NCBI GenBank assembly: GCA_017550385.1
Contig: JAFZPJ010000048.1
Coordinates: 118,596 to 182,595 of the forward strand
Direction of reading: 5' to 3'
Length of the DNA stretch: 64,000 nt
Source of the DNA: Clostridiales bacterium
GTDB lineage: Bacteria > Bacillota > Clostridia > Saccharofermentanales > Saccharofermentanaceae
The notes below the pieces were generated by a model. The model saw only the letters and a list, made by a program, of their open reading frames with translations, made no database searches and was not told the DNA's origin. Both the position numbers and the translations under genes were made by a program. Shown here piece by piece: positions 37,146-46,363 of the stretch (positions are counted from its first letter, which is position 1; each line of letters starts with the position of its first letter).

Positions 37146-38354
37146 ATGACATCAGCATCTGACGAGAAATCTTACTCACGTTACGACCAATACGGCGATA
37201 ACCCCATGGCGCCGGTCGGTCCTATCGGACTCATCGCTCTGAGAGGAAGTGAGGAATTCACGGAGAACGTCAACTACTATCTGAACAAGAGACGTTCCGA
37301 GTACCAGAAGGAGCAGTTCGTTAACTCCTACCCCGGTTTCTTCCGTGAAGATTACAGGATCCCCGTTGATAACGCCAGATTCTCATCCGGCGAAGGCAAG
37401 GCAGTAGTTAAGAATACGGTAAGAGGTCATGACCTCTACCTCGTATCCGATGTCATGAACTGCTCCTGCACATACAAGATGTTCGGTCAGGACAACAGAA
37501 TGAGCCCTGACGATCATTATCAGGATCTTAAACGAGTCATTCTCGCATGCTCCGGCAAGTCCAGAAGGATCAACGTCATAATGCCCTTCCTGTATGAGAG
37601 CCGTCAGCACAAGAGAAACGCGAGAGAGTCCCTGGACTGCGCTTTCGCACTTGAAGAGCTCTATAATCTCGGTGTTGCCAACATCATTACTTTCGATGCG
37701 CACGACGAGCGAGTTGCAAACGCGATTCCCCTCGCAGGCTTCGAGAGCCTTAAGACAACATACCAGATCATCAAGGAGATGTACCGTCAGGTGCCCGACC
37801 TCTCATTCTCAAGCGGAAAGTTCATGGTCGTATCCCCTGATGAAGGCGGTATCTCCAGAGCAATGTACTACGCATCCATCCTCGGTGTCCCTCTCGGAAC
37901 ATTCTATAAGAGAAGAGACTATACGACTGTCGTAAACGGCAGGAACCCCATCGTCGCACACGAGTTCCTTGGTGATTCCGTCGAAGGTCTCGATATCCTT
38001 ATCGTCGACGATATGATCTCCTCCGGTGATTCAATGCTCGATATCGCACGTGAGATGAAGGAACGCGGAGCAAGGAAGGTATTCTGCGCAGTTACTTTCG
38101 GTCTGTTCACCGAAGGCATCGACCACTTTGACAAAGCTTATGAGGAAGGCGTTATCGATAAGGTTTTTGCTACCAACCTCGTTTACAGAAGACCCGAGCT
38201 TCTTCAGGCTCCCTGGTTCGCTGACGTCAACATGTGCAAGTTCGTAGCTCTCCTGATCGATGCCATCAACCACGATGCATCGCTGTCCAACCTTATCAAT
38301 CCTACCGAGAAGATCAAGCGTCTCCTTAAGGCAAAAGAGGATATCGACCTGTAA
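37146..38354 (+). CDS. PRPP synthetase-like protein, paralog 2
   Basis: 402 residues, collinear with paralog 1 over nearly the whole length, with RGHDLYLVSD, PDDHYQDLKR, FDAHDERVA, VVSPDEGGISRA and PRPP loop DILIVDDMISSGDS. Here the Lys-Arg-Arg (255-257) of Prs is retained, so this is the more likely active subunit. The RQDRK segment reads SRQHK. A gene duplication is the simplest explanation. Stop and next start overlap as TAATG. Confidence 0.78.
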   Translation: MTSASDEKSYSRYDQYGDNPMAPVGPIGLIALRGSEEFTENVNYYLNKRRSEYQKEQFVNSYPGFFREDYRIPVDNARFSSGEGKAVVKNTVRGHDLYLVSDVMNCSCTYKMFGQDNRMSPDDHYQDLKRVILACSGKSRRINVIMPFLYESRQHKRNARESLDCAFALEELYNLGVANIITFDAHDERVANAIPLAGFESLKTTYQIIKEMYRQVPDLSFSSGKFMVVSPDEGGISRAMYYASILGVPLGTFYKRRDYTTVVNGRNPIVAHEFLGDSVEGLDILIVDDMISSGDSMLDIAREMKERGARKVFCAVTFGLFTEGIDHFDKAYEEGVIDKVFATNLVYRRPELLQAPWFADVNMCKFVALLIDAINHDASLSNLINPTEKIKRLLKAKEDIDL

Positions 38355-38701
38355 TGGCTCAGCAGACAAGAAGATCAAGCGGAAAGAAGACGACGAAGAA
38401 GCCTGCCCAGCGCAAGGCTTCTTCTGCAAGGAAAAAGCCCGTTCAGCAGGATACGGGCATAACAGCCGGAGATATCTGGAATATGTTCAAAGACTCCAGA
38501 TTCTTTGCTCCGGTCATCACTATCGTTGCCATTTTCCTCATCACAGGTCTCGACCTGCTGTTCTCCTGGAATAATTTTGAGTTGTTCTTCAAGATCCTCG
38601 GCGTGGAGCTGATCATTGCTTTCGCTGTCTGGATAATCAATCTTATGGTCTCGCTCGGAAGAGACAAGAAGAATACCGATCCTTATTCGGACGAGGTATA
38701 A
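38354..38701 (+). CDS. Small two-span membrane protein
   Basis: 115 residues. A very basic first 40 residues (K, R, S, T, Q), likely cytosolic and able to bind nucleic acid or lipid headgroups, then two hydrophobic spans (about 50-70 and 80-102) with a short loop, and a polar tail ending YSDEV. Start overlaps the paralog-2 stop (TAATG), so it is translated with it. No family recognised. Confidence 0.65.
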   Translation: MAQQTRRSSGKKTTKKPAQRKASSARKKPVQQDTGITAGDIWNMFKDSRFFAPVITIVAIFLITGLDLLFSWNNFELFFKILGVELIIAFAVWIINLMVSLGRDKKNTDPYSDEV

Positions 38702-38704
38702 ACC

Positions 38705-40615
38705 TTGGCTCTGGACGGTATTACATGCTCCTGTCTGGCCAAAGAGCTTAACGGGGAACTCGCCGGACAAAGGATCGATAAGATCTTCATGCCGGACAAG
38801 CATACCTGCATTCTTATGATAAGAACAAGATCAGGTGTAAAAAAGCTTCTCATATCCTTTGACCCAAGCTTTCCCAGAGCCGGCTTTACCGAGACTGACC
38901 GCGATAATCCAGCCATGCCGCCGCCGTTCTGCATGCTTCTTCGCAAATATCTTTCCGGAGCTTTTATCGAATCAGTCACTGATCCGGATTATGAACGGAT
39001 AATCGAATTCCATATAACCGGCACAGACGAACTTCACGACAGTAAGCACTACAGGCTCATAGCCGAACTGATGGGAAGGTTCTCCAACCTGATACTCGTC
39101 AACCAGTCCGGCAAGATCATAGACTCAGCTATCCACGTAGACTATTCAGTATCCAGGATACGTGAAGTCATGCCTGCCAGGATATATGAATATCCTCAAT
39201 CCCAGAATAAGCTCCTCCCCGACAAGGCTTTGGAGATAACTGAAGAAGGCAATCTTCCCATTACCGCTGAAGCGGCCGGAAGACCCGTTGAGAAGGCTTT
39301 GGTTGAATCGATCAAGGGCCTGTCTCCCCTTCTGGCGCGCCAGTTGTGCCATAAAGCAGGCTGCGACGGCAGACTTACGGCCGCAATGCTCCCTGAAGAC
39401 GGCGCACAAGCTCTTAACGAAGCATGCAGGGATTTCCTGTCAAAGCTCATAAACGGTACCTTCAGGCCGGGTGTGTATTTCGGGCCTGACGGAGAACCTG
39501 CAGATTACTCCGTGATGGAACTCGAGGGGTTTGACGATTCCAGGTATTGCGGATCGATATCTGAATGTATAGACCTGTTCTATTCGTCCAAAGATAAGAG
39601 TATGGCGTTAGATGCCAAGAAGCACAGGCTGGACCAGATCACTTCCGCTGCTCTCTCAAGACTTATGAAGAAGAAGGAAGTCCATGAGAAAGACTATGCA
39701 GAAGGCGCCAAAGCAGACAGATACAAGAGCTGCGGCGACCTTATCCTCACTTACAAATACATGATCCGGCCTTCGTCTGATTCTGTTACCCTTATGAATT
39801 ACGAAGCTGATCCTCCTTGCGAGATCGAAGTAAAGCTTGACCCCGCGCTCGATGCATCCGGCAATGCCCAGGATTATTACAGACGATTCCGCAAGGCAAA
39901 GAGGAAGTTCGAGATGGCAGAGGAATATCTTAAAGAAGACGAGCTTGCGATCTCTTATATCCGTTCCCTGCGCACCGCGATCGACAGCGCCTCATGCGAT
40001 GAAGATCTCGATGCTTTGAATGAAGAGATAAGATCCGAGATCACCGGAGACAGCAATAACAGAACCGGCAAAAAGAACCCGGTACAGAATGCAGGCAACC
40101 CCAACAGAATGGTCGGTGTCGCCAAATCAGGCAAGGCATCTTCCAGAGCATTGAGGGAAGCCGCCAGACTGGCCAAACAGCGTCAGGTAAAGCAATCCAA
40201 ACAGACCAAAGAGCTGTCTTACAGGAAATACACCTCCTCGGACGGATACGAGATCCTCTGTGGAAGGAACAATATCCAAAACGATAAACTGACCTTCTCC
40301 GTAGCCTCCAAGACTGACTGGTGGTTCCACATCAAGGGTCTTCCGGGCACCCATGTCATCCTTAAGACAAGACCTGACGAAGATATGCCTTCAGATACGG
40401 CTGTTATTGAAGCCGCGCAGCTTGCTGCTTACTTCTCGCGCAATGCGATCGTCGAAGAACACCTGGAAGGCAAAGGCACAAAAGCCGGATCTATCAAGGC
40501 CGAGGTCGATTACTGCCCTGTCTCACACGTAAAGAAGATCCCCGGCGCCAAGCCAGGCATGGTCATATACAAGGAATACTATTCGATAACCGTTGACGCA
40601 AAAGAACCCAACTAG
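38705..40615 (+). CDS. rqcH: Rqc2 homolog RqcH / NFACT-domain protein
   Basis: Ribosome quality control factor that adds C-terminal alanine tails to stalled nascent chains on 50S subunits. NFACT-N starts ALDGITCSCLAKEL and includes LIAELMGRFSNLIL; a coiled coil covers about 340-460; NFACT-R at the end holds SSDGYEILCGRNNIQNDKLT and DWWFHIKGLPGTHVI. 636 residues is a little longer than usual due to an Asn/Lys/Gln-rich segment near 455-520. TTG start with GAGGT upstream. Convergent with the MATE gene, sharing the final CTAG. Confidence 0.93.
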   Translation: MALDGITCSCLAKELNGELAGQRIDKIFMPDKHTCILMIRTRSGVKKLLISFDPSFPRAGFTETDRDNPAMPPPFCMLLRKYLSGAFIESVTDPDYERIIEFHITGTDELHDSKHYRLIAELMGRFSNLILVNQSGKIIDSAIHVDYSVSRIREVMPARIYEYPQSQNKLLPDKALEITEEGNLPITAEAAGRPVEKALVESIKGLSPLLARQLCHKAGCDGRLTAAMLPEDGAQALNEACRDFLSKLINGTFRPGVYFGPDGEPADYSVMELEGFDDSRYCGSISECIDLFYSSKDKSMALDAKKHRLDQITSAALSRLMKKKEVHEKDYAEGAKADRYKSCGDLILTYKYMIRPSSDSVTLMNYEADPPCEIEVKLDPALDASGNAQDYYRRFRKAKRKFEMAEEYLKEDELAISYIRSLRTAIDSASCDEDLDALNEEIRSEITGDSNNRTGKKNPVQNAGNPNRMVGVAKSGKASSRALREAARLAKQRQVKQSKQTKELSYRKYTSSDGYEILCGRNNIQNDKLTFSVASKTDWWFHIKGLPGTHVILKTRPDEDMPSDTAVIEAAQLAAYFSRNAIVEEHLEGKGTKAGSIKAEVDYCPVSHVKKIPGAKPGMVIYKEYYSITVDAKEPN

Positions 40616-42006
40616 AGCTTAGATACGATATTCTTCATCCACAGACCCTTCTTGAGGATCACTGCTCCGACTGCGCACTTGATAAGATCTGCAGCATGAA
40701 CGATCGCGAAGATAGCGATAACGTTCATCGAAGTAAACCTGCTCAGACAATAAGCAACAGGCACCGAGACCAGCATCATGAACACGGAGTCAAATAGGAA
40801 TGTGACCACCGTCTTTCCACCTGCCCTTATCGTAAAGTATGACGTGTGAAGGAAAGCATCCTTAGGATAGAAGAGCGCCTGTACCATGATAAACATCGCG
40901 CCTAATGCTTTGGCTTCATCAGTTACGTTATAAGGGATGGGATAAAGATTTGCCGTAAGGAACATGATAAGTCCGACGGTAGTACCTAGCATAACGGAAG
41001 TTGCAAGGATCTTGTTATCCGTATCTCTCGCCTTCTCCATATCTCCCGCTCCCAGCAGCCTTCCTACTATAATGGCTACCGCATCGCCGGTCGCGATGAA
41101 AGCGATATTGAAGCAGTTGTTGATAGTGTTGGCTATGCCCTGTCCTGCAACGACATTAAGGCCTCTGAGAGAATATGCCTGGCTCAGAAGAAATATGCCG
41201 AGGGACCAAAGCGTCTCATTGATAAGTAGCGGGAATCCCGTTGTGAAGTATTTGACGAACTGCGGTGCTGGCACTTTAAGAGTCCTGTAGACACCCTTGA
41301 GATAAAGCGTCTTCTCGGAATGACGGATGACCCATATCCTGATAATTGCAAACTCGACAACCCTTGCGATCACGGTCGCTATGGCTGCTCCGTACACACC
41401 CAAGGCAGGAAGTCCGAACTTGCCATAGATAAGGATGTAATTAAAGACCAGATTGACCACAACGGAGATTAGACCGGCCTTCATAGGAAGCACCGTCTCT
41501 CCGCACTCTCTTAACGTTCCCACATAGACATTGGTTATCATCACCAAAGGCAATGTGAACATTATCAGATGCAGATATCCGAGGCCGTATTCGAGAGTAA
41601 GCACAAGGTCTCCGCCGTCCTCGCTCTCATTGAGGAACAGTCCGATGATCTTATCTCCGGCAAACCACATGATAAGCGCTGAAGCAACGCACAGAAACGA
41701 TCCTAATATGAGCTTATAACGGAAAGTATTCCTGATACCCTCATGATCGCCCTTACCGAAGAACTGCGCAGTAAAGATACCTGCTCCGGACAATCCTCCG
41801 AAGATACAGAGGAAATATACAAACATTATCTGGTTGACTATCGCAACGGCCGAATAAGCTTCAGTACTCAAAGCTCCGACCATCAGGTTATCCAGGAGCG
41901 ATACGAAGTTCGTAATGCCGTTCTGGATCATGATAGGCAGAGCCACACCTATAAGCATGCGGTAGAACTTGCGGTCACCTATGTATTTTTGGCGTAAACT
42001 GCCCAA
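40612..42006 (-). CDS. MATE-family efflux transporter
   Basis: Twelve-helix multidrug or toxin exporter driven by Na+ or H+. 464 residues with two halves of six helices; the first begins PIMIQNGITNFVSLLDNLMVG and the second near the PLLINETLWSLGIFLLSQAYS segment, both MATE-like. Substrate unknown. TTG start at 42006. Its 3' end overlaps the rqcH 3' end on the other strand by 4 bases. Confidence 0.9.
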   Translation of the reverse strand: MGSLRQKYIGDRKFYRMLIGVALPIMIQNGITNFVSLLDNLMVGALSTEAYSAVAIVNQIMFVYFLCIFGGLSGAGIFTAQFFGKGDHEGIRNTFRYKLILGSFLCVASALIMWFAGDKIIGLFLNESEDGGDLVLTLEYGLGYLHLIMFTLPLVMITNVYVGTLRECGETVLPMKAGLISVVVNLVFNYILIYGKFGLPALGVYGAAIATVIARVVEFAIIRIWVIRHSEKTLYLKGVYRTLKVPAPQFVKYFTTGFPLLINETLWSLGIFLLSQAYSLRGLNVVAGQGIANTINNCFNIAFIATGDAVAIIVGRLLGAGDMEKARDTDNKILATSVMLGTTVGLIMFLTANLYPIPYNVTDEAKALGAMFIMVQALFYPKDAFLHTSYFTIRAGGKTVVTFLFDSVFMMLVSVPVAYCLSRFTSMNVIAIFAIVHAADLIKCAVGAVILKKGLWMKNIVSKL

Positions 42007-42026
42007 GATAAGACTACTTCCTCTCT

Positions 42027-42587
42027 TTACTTCTCAAAGGATCTGTAAATCTTATCACGGAACTTTGAACTTTCAAGCGAGAATATGCATCCGCAGTACT
42101 TCTGCCTGTATAAGCCTATCTCTCTGGCCATATCCTGACCCTGTCTGAATCCGGGTCTGAAGTCCATATACTCAAACGAAGTCCCGTACTTCTTTGCCTT
42201 CTGCCCGGATACTTCAGCGATCTTGTCGTGCTGCTGATACGGGCTTACGAGAAGAGTCGTACAGAACGAAGAATAACCGTTCTCTGCGGCATACTTAGCA
42301 ACCACATCCATACGGCGGTCGTAACACATATCGCACCGAGTCGGATACTCATTCAGATAAGATTCTGACTTCCAGTATTCCTCTTCACAGGCATCACCTG
42401 CGATTATCAGTTTTACACCGTAATGCTCTGCGGCCTTACCCAGATTCTCGAGTCTCCTGTCCCATTCGAACTGGGGATGTATGTTGGGGTTATACCAGAA
42501 CAAGTCGATATCGCGGTCGTTCTTCAAAAGAAGATCGACCGGGTACATAGCACACGGACCACAGCAACAATGAAGCAGTAAAGACAT
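42027..42587 (-). CDS. queH: Epoxyqueuosine reductase QueH
   Basis: Final step of queuosine synthesis in tRNA; non-cobalamin alternative to QueG. 186 residues with N-terminal HCCCGPC, RCDMCYDRR and the YCGC near the end, the cysteine pattern of the 4Fe-4S and mononuclear iron sites of the former DUF208. The start overlaps the ruvB stop (ATGA). Co-location with ruvCAB is common in Clostridia. Confidence 0.93.
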   Translation of the reverse strand: MSLLLHCCCGPCAMYPVDLLLKNDRDIDLFWYNPNIHPQFEWDRRLENLGKAAEHYGVKLIIAGDACEEEYWKSESYLNEYPTRCDMCYDRRMDVVAKYAAENGYSSFCTTLLVSPYQQHDKIAEVSGQKAKKYGTSFEYMDFRPGFRQGQDMAREIGLYRQKYCGCIFSLESSKFRDKIYRSFEK

Positions 42588-43708
42588 CAGGAATCTTCCT
42601 CTACGTTATTACCGGCCGTCCATTCCTCGATAGTTATGTTATCCGGCACGGAAGGCTTCATACCGCCTCTTGTCTTGGCTATATAATCATCAGGCATGGG
42701 AAGTCCGAGATGCTCGAAAGCTCTCTTCGTCAGCATCCTTCCTCTGGGTGTCTTCTGTATGAATCCGTTCTGCAGAAGGAACGGCTCGTATACGTCTTCG
42801 ATCGTAACCTGGTCCTCACCTGTAGTAGCAGCAAGAGTCTCAAGACCTACGGGACCGCCGGAGAACACATCCGCCATCGTAACGAGCATTCTCCTGTCAA
42901 CTGCATCAAGTCCTATATTATCAATATCAAGCTGCTTCAAGCCGAAGTCGGACACTTCCTTATCAATAACATCCTTCTCCATGTAAGATGCATAATCTCT
43001 CATTCTCTTAAGAAGTCTGATAGCGATCCTCGGCGTTCCTCTTGATCTTGCAGAGATATTTCTGAGGCCTTCTTCATTGATCTTGATATCGAGAAGTCCG
43101 GCATCACGGGAAAGAATGCTCATGAGCTCTTCAGTCTCATATAGCTCTAATCTGTGGATCATGCCGAAACGGTCTCTCAAAGGAGAAGAGATCATTCCCG
43201 CCCTGGTCGTAGCTCCGATAAGAGTAAAATGCGGAAGATCAAGTCTCATGGAACGGGCAGCGGGTCCCTTACCTATCATGAGATCGAGCTTATAATCTTC
43301 CATCGCAGGATAAAGTATCTCCTCCACGCTCTTGTTGAGCCTGTGGATCTCGTCTATGAAAAGAACTTCATTCTCTTCGAGATTAGTAAGTATGGCTGCC
43401 AGGTCTCCTGCCTTCTCTATGGACGGACCAGTCGTAATATGAAGCCCTACGCCCATCTCATTGGCGATGATGCCTGCAAGCGTTGTCTTGCCGAGTCCAG
43501 GAGGACCGTAGAGCAGAACATGATCAAGAGCTTCACCGCGCTTCTTTGCAGCTTCGATGAATATCTTGAGATTCGTCTTGACCTTAGTCTGTCCGGCATA
43601 GTCTTCAAGCCTGACCGGTCTTAACGTTCTCTCGTCACCGTCTCCCGGCTGGACCATCCTGCCAAGTACGCGGCTGTCTTCTTCTCCGTAACCTTCGTAA
43701 TCCATCAT
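42587..43708 (-). CDS. ruvB: Holliday junction branch migration helicase RuvB
   Basis: AAA+ motor for branch migration. [12 protein letters not shown] Walker [11 protein letters not shown] Walker B, GATTRAG sensor 1, SSPLRDRFG and a winged-helix C-terminus ([13 protein letters not shown]). 373 residues with a somewhat long N-terminus (about 30 residues before the family core) and a C-terminal tail. Overlaps ruvA (ATGATGA) and queH. Confidence 0.97.
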   Translation of the reverse strand: MMDYEGYGEEDSRVLGRMVQPGDGDERTLRPVRLEDYAGQTKVKTNLKIFIEAAKKRGEALDHVLLYGPPGLGKTTLAGIIANEMGVGLHITTGPSIEKAGDLAAILTNLEENEVLFIDEIHRLNKSVEEILYPAMEDYKLDLMIGKGPAARSMRLDLPHFTLIGATTRAGMISSPLRDRFGMIHRLELYETEELMSILSRDAGLLDIKINEEGLRNISARSRGTPRIAIRLLKRMRDYASYMEKDVIDKEVSDFGLKQLDIDNIGLDAVDRRMLVTMADVFSGGPVGLETLAATTGEDQVTIEDVYEPFLLQNGFIQKTPRGRMLTKRAFEHLGLPMPDDYIAKTRGGMKPSVPDNITIEEWTAGNNVEEDS

Positions 43709-44331
43709 GATAATTTACTTCCTGATGCTATCTTCAATGCCTTCTTGATAAGTTCCTCGAGACCAACGCCCTCCGAATAAGCCGCCGCTACAGAATCCGT
43801 TGCTTCCTGCTCTTTGAATCCGAGCATTATGAGCGCACCTACCGCGTCATTCATTACAGACCCGTCAGCAGGGTTCAGACTACCTGCAGCAGGAGCGATC
43901 TTAGTTACAGAGGCAGCCTTGCCGGTCTGTGCCTTGAGCTTATCCTTGAGTTCCAGGATTATCCTCTCTGCAGTCTTCTTGCCGAGACCCTTTACGCCTG
44001 TGAGGACAGTTACATTATTACTCATAACTGCTGCAGCAAACTGTTCGGGCTCTAATCCCGCACAGATGCTGTGAGCCACCTTGGGGCCAATTCCGCTTAC
44101 AGTGATGAGCTTAAGGAACATGTCCTTTTGTTCCTGCGTAGCAAATCCGTAGAGCGAGATATCATCTTCCTTGACACTCTGATATACGAATACCTTGACC
44201 TCGTCTCCTATGCCTCCGAGGGGAGCTGATATCGAGAGCGGACAATTGATCAGATAACCTATTCCATTGTTATCAACGATCAGTTCGGCATCATTCCTGC
44301 CGGCTATCGTTCCTTTGATATAAGCGTACAT
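43705..44331 (-). CDS. ruvA: Holliday junction branch migration protein RuvA
   Basis: Binds four-way junctions and loads RuvB. N-terminal OB fold (about 1-64; [33 protein letters not shown]), two helix-hairpin-helix motifs (GIGPKVA and [14 protein letters not shown]), and a C-terminal RuvB-binding domain (about 155-200, [11 protein letters not shown]). 208 residues, normal. 12 bases after ruvC. Confidence 0.97.
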   Translation of the reverse strand: MYAYIKGTIAGRNDAELIVDNNGIGYLINCPLSISAPLGGIGDEVKVFVYQSVKEDDISLYGFATQEQKDMFLKLITVSGIGPKVAHSICAGLEPEQFAAAVMSNNVTVLTGVKGLGKKTAERIILELKDKLKAQTGKAASVTKIAPAAGSLNPADGSVMNDAVGALIMLGFKEQEATDSVAAAYSEGVGLEELIKKALKIASGSKLS

Positions 44332-44343
44332 ATTATCTCCTTA

Positions 44344-44904
44344 TCAACCGAATTCGTTACGCTTGGAATATCCGTACCTTCCGTGCTGATATCCCGATAC
44401 AACCTTATTGGCATTATTGATACCCGTATTTGCAAGACAGATAGCGATTGCCAGAGCATCAGCCGCATCATCAGGCTTCGGTATCTCTTCAAGTCCCAGA
44501 AGCCTCTGCGTCATTAACTGTACCTGCTTCTTCTCGGCCTTGCCGTAACCTGTTACCGCGAGCTTGACCTGCATAGGCGTAAACTCATATGCATCGATCC
44601 CGGCTCTTGCTGCTTCGACAAGTACAACTCCCCTGGCTTGTGCCGTTCCTATGGCAGTCGTATGGTTCTGACCCATGAAGAGCTGCTCAATGACCATACA
44701 GTCGGGTTTGAACTGTTCTATCAGATATCTTACCTTATCGTTGATCGCCAGAAGCCTCAATGTAAAATCCGCTTTGGAAGAAGTCTCGATCGCACCGTAT
44801 TCTATGGCCTTGATCTTACTCCCGGTCTTCTCGATTATCCCGTAACCTGTGATGGCGTAACCCGGGTCGATGCCTATGATCCTGTGCGTAACCTTACTTA
44901 TCAT
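44344..44904 (-). CDS. ruvC: Holliday junction resolvase RuvC
   Basis: Cuts Holliday junctions. IIGIDPGYAITGYG carries the first catalytic Asp, VIEQLFMG the Glu, and KPDDAADALAIAIC the last two Asp. 186 residues, slightly longer than the usual 160-175 because of a C-terminal tail (VVSGYQHGRYGYSK). First gene of ruvC-ruvA-ruvB-queH, with a LexA-type operator over its start site (44920-44933). Confidence 0.96.
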   Translation of the reverse strand: MISKVTHRIIGIDPGYAITGYGIIEKTGSKIKAIEYGAIETSSKADFTLRLLAINDKVRYLIEQFKPDCMVIEQLFMGQNHTTAIGTAQARGVVLVEAARAGIDAYEFTPMQVKLAVTGYGKAEKKQVQLMTQRLLGLEEIPKPDDAADALAIAICLANTGINNANKVVSGYQHGRYGYSKRNEFG

Positions 44905-44919
44905 GCTTCCTCAACAATT

Positions 44920-44933
44920 TGAACATTTGTTCG
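44920..44933 (-). promoter_or_regulatory. LexA (SOS) box upstream of ruvC
   Basis: Minus strand CGAACAAATGTTCA matches the Gram-positive LexA consensus GAAC-N4-GTTC exactly at both half-sites. It begins 1 base after the -10 and covers the expected start of transcription. Confidence 0.8.
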
Positions 44934-44934
44934 T

Positions 44935-44962
44935 ATTATACACTAACAGTGTTTTAAGACAA
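44935..44962 (-). promoter_or_regulatory. Sigma-A type promoter of the ruvCAB-queH operon
   Basis: Minus strand TTGTCT (44957-44962), 16-base spacer, TATAAT (44935-44940). The -35 lies in the 3' end of the pdp gene. Confidence 0.7.
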
Positions 44963-46279
44963 GACATCAATGACCGCTTCTCTTGATTCAGGCGGCTCAG
45001 GTCCTATCTCATATGCTTCGAGAACAAGATCCATGGCATCGAACAGGCGTTCTTCATCGAGCTGTGCATTCTCACCGTGACAGAGTGAGCAGAGCACGTC
45101 GCCTCTTCTTACCTTATCTCCGCGCTTGGCGTAGAAGCACAGTCCTGCGCCGTAATCGATAGGATCGGTCTTGGCAAGTCTTCCGGCACCGAGCAGCACG
45201 GACGCCTTGCCTATCAGATCAGCTCTGACTGACATTACATATCCCTCATCCGGACTCGTTACATGCATCGCATCGAAAGGATATTCCCTATACACAGGCG
45301 ATCCTATCGCATCGATCCTTCCTCCCTGTGACACTATCAGCTCGGAATACTTGAGATGCGCTCTGCCGTCAGACAGCCTGTTCAGGCACTCCTGCCTGAG
45401 CTCATCTTCTGACATGCCGTCTGCCTTATCGGCCATCTGTATGAGCTTTACAGCAAGCTCTATTACAACATCCGTTACGTCCTTGCTTCCCTTGCCGGTA
45501 AGCGTCTCGTAGACTTCCTGCATCTCGAGGGTGTTGCCGCAGCATCTTCCGAGAGGCTGGTCCATATCCGTGATAACAGCGCACATTTGCCTGCCTGCGC
45601 CCTTGCCTATCTTGATCATTGCTTCCGCAAGCCGCCTGGCATCCTGCTCTGTCTTCATAAAAGCACCGCTGCCGCAGGTAACGTCAAGAACAATGGCCTG
45701 AGCGCCGCCGGCAAGCTTCTTGCTCATTATGCTCGATGCTATGAGCGGGATAGAATCAACCGTTCCCGTTACATCCCTGAGTGAATACAGTATCTTGTCT
45801 GCCGGAGCGAGATCAGGTGTCTGGGCTGATATCACCATGCCGGTATCCTTGGCATATTCTGCAAATTCCGACTGAGGCACTTCCACATTGAAGCCTTCTA
45901 TGGATTCGAACTTGTCAATGGTGCCTCCGGTAAAGCCAAGGCCTCTGCCGGAAAGCTTGACTGTCTGCACGCCGAAAGTGCTGATAAGCGGCATAAGGAC
46001 AGGTGTGATCTTGTCACCGACACCGCCTGTGCTGTGCTTGTCGACCGGGATACCATCCAGATATGACAGATCGTTCTTCTTACCCGAATCAGCCATCTCC
46101 AGCGTGAGCGTAGTCATCTCACGCTCATCCATACCGTTGAGGACGATCGCCATAAGCAGAGCCGATGTCTGGTAATCAGGTATGGATCCATCGGTTATGC
46201 CCTTGACGAAGAATCTGATCTGTTCGTCCGTAAGAGATCTGCCGTAGCGTTTGTCGAGAATGATCTCAAGCATGTTCAT
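44954..46279 (-). CDS. pdp: Pyrimidine-nucleoside phosphorylase (class II)
   Basis: Phosphorolysis of thymidine, deoxyuridine and uridine to base and sugar 1-phosphate. MLEIILDKRYGRSLTDEQI, VDKHSTGGVGDK (phosphate site), GRGLGFTGGTIDK and MSKKLAGGAQAIVLDVTCGSGAFMK are the family signature. 441 residues is normal. ATG at 46279; a second ATG two codons on is possible. Divergent from the oxidoreductase gene. Confidence 0.94.
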   Translation of the reverse strand: MNMLEIILDKRYGRSLTDEQIRFFVKGITDGSIPDYQTSALLMAIVLNGMDEREMTTLTLEMADSGKKNDLSYLDGIPVDKHSTGGVGDKITPVLMPLISTFGVQTVKLSGRGLGFTGGTIDKFESIEGFNVEVPQSEFAEYAKDTGMVISAQTPDLAPADKILYSLRDVTGTVDSIPLIASSIMSKKLAGGAQAIVLDVTCGSGAFMKTEQDARRLAEAMIKIGKGAGRQMCAVITDMDQPLGRCCGNTLEMQEVYETLTGKGSKDVTDVVIELAVKLIQMADKADGMSEDELRQECLNRLSDGRAHLKYSELIVSQGGRIDAIGSPVYREYPFDAMHVTSPDEGYVMSVRADLIGKASVLLGAGRLAKTDPIDYGAGLCFYAKRGDKVRRGDVLCSLCHGENAQLDEERLFDAMDLVLEAYEIGPEPPESREAVIDVLS

Positions 46280-46328
46280 GGATATGTACCCCTTTTTCTT
46301 AATAATTAAAGAATAACATTTTTTATGC

Positions 46329-46334
46329 TAATAT
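46329..46334 (+). promoter_or_regulatory. Extended -10 candidate for the oxidoreductase gene
   Basis: TGC-TAATAT (TG at 46326-46327), in the divergent gap, about 30 bases before the ATG. Confidence 0.35.
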
Positions 46335-46363
46335 ATCTAAATCAAAATCAAACGGAGGTACTG

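Noticed and set aside
44945-44957. Small hairpin ACACT-AAC-AGTGT near the end of pdp as a terminator
   Set aside because: Only 5 base pairs, with no T-run on the minus strand.
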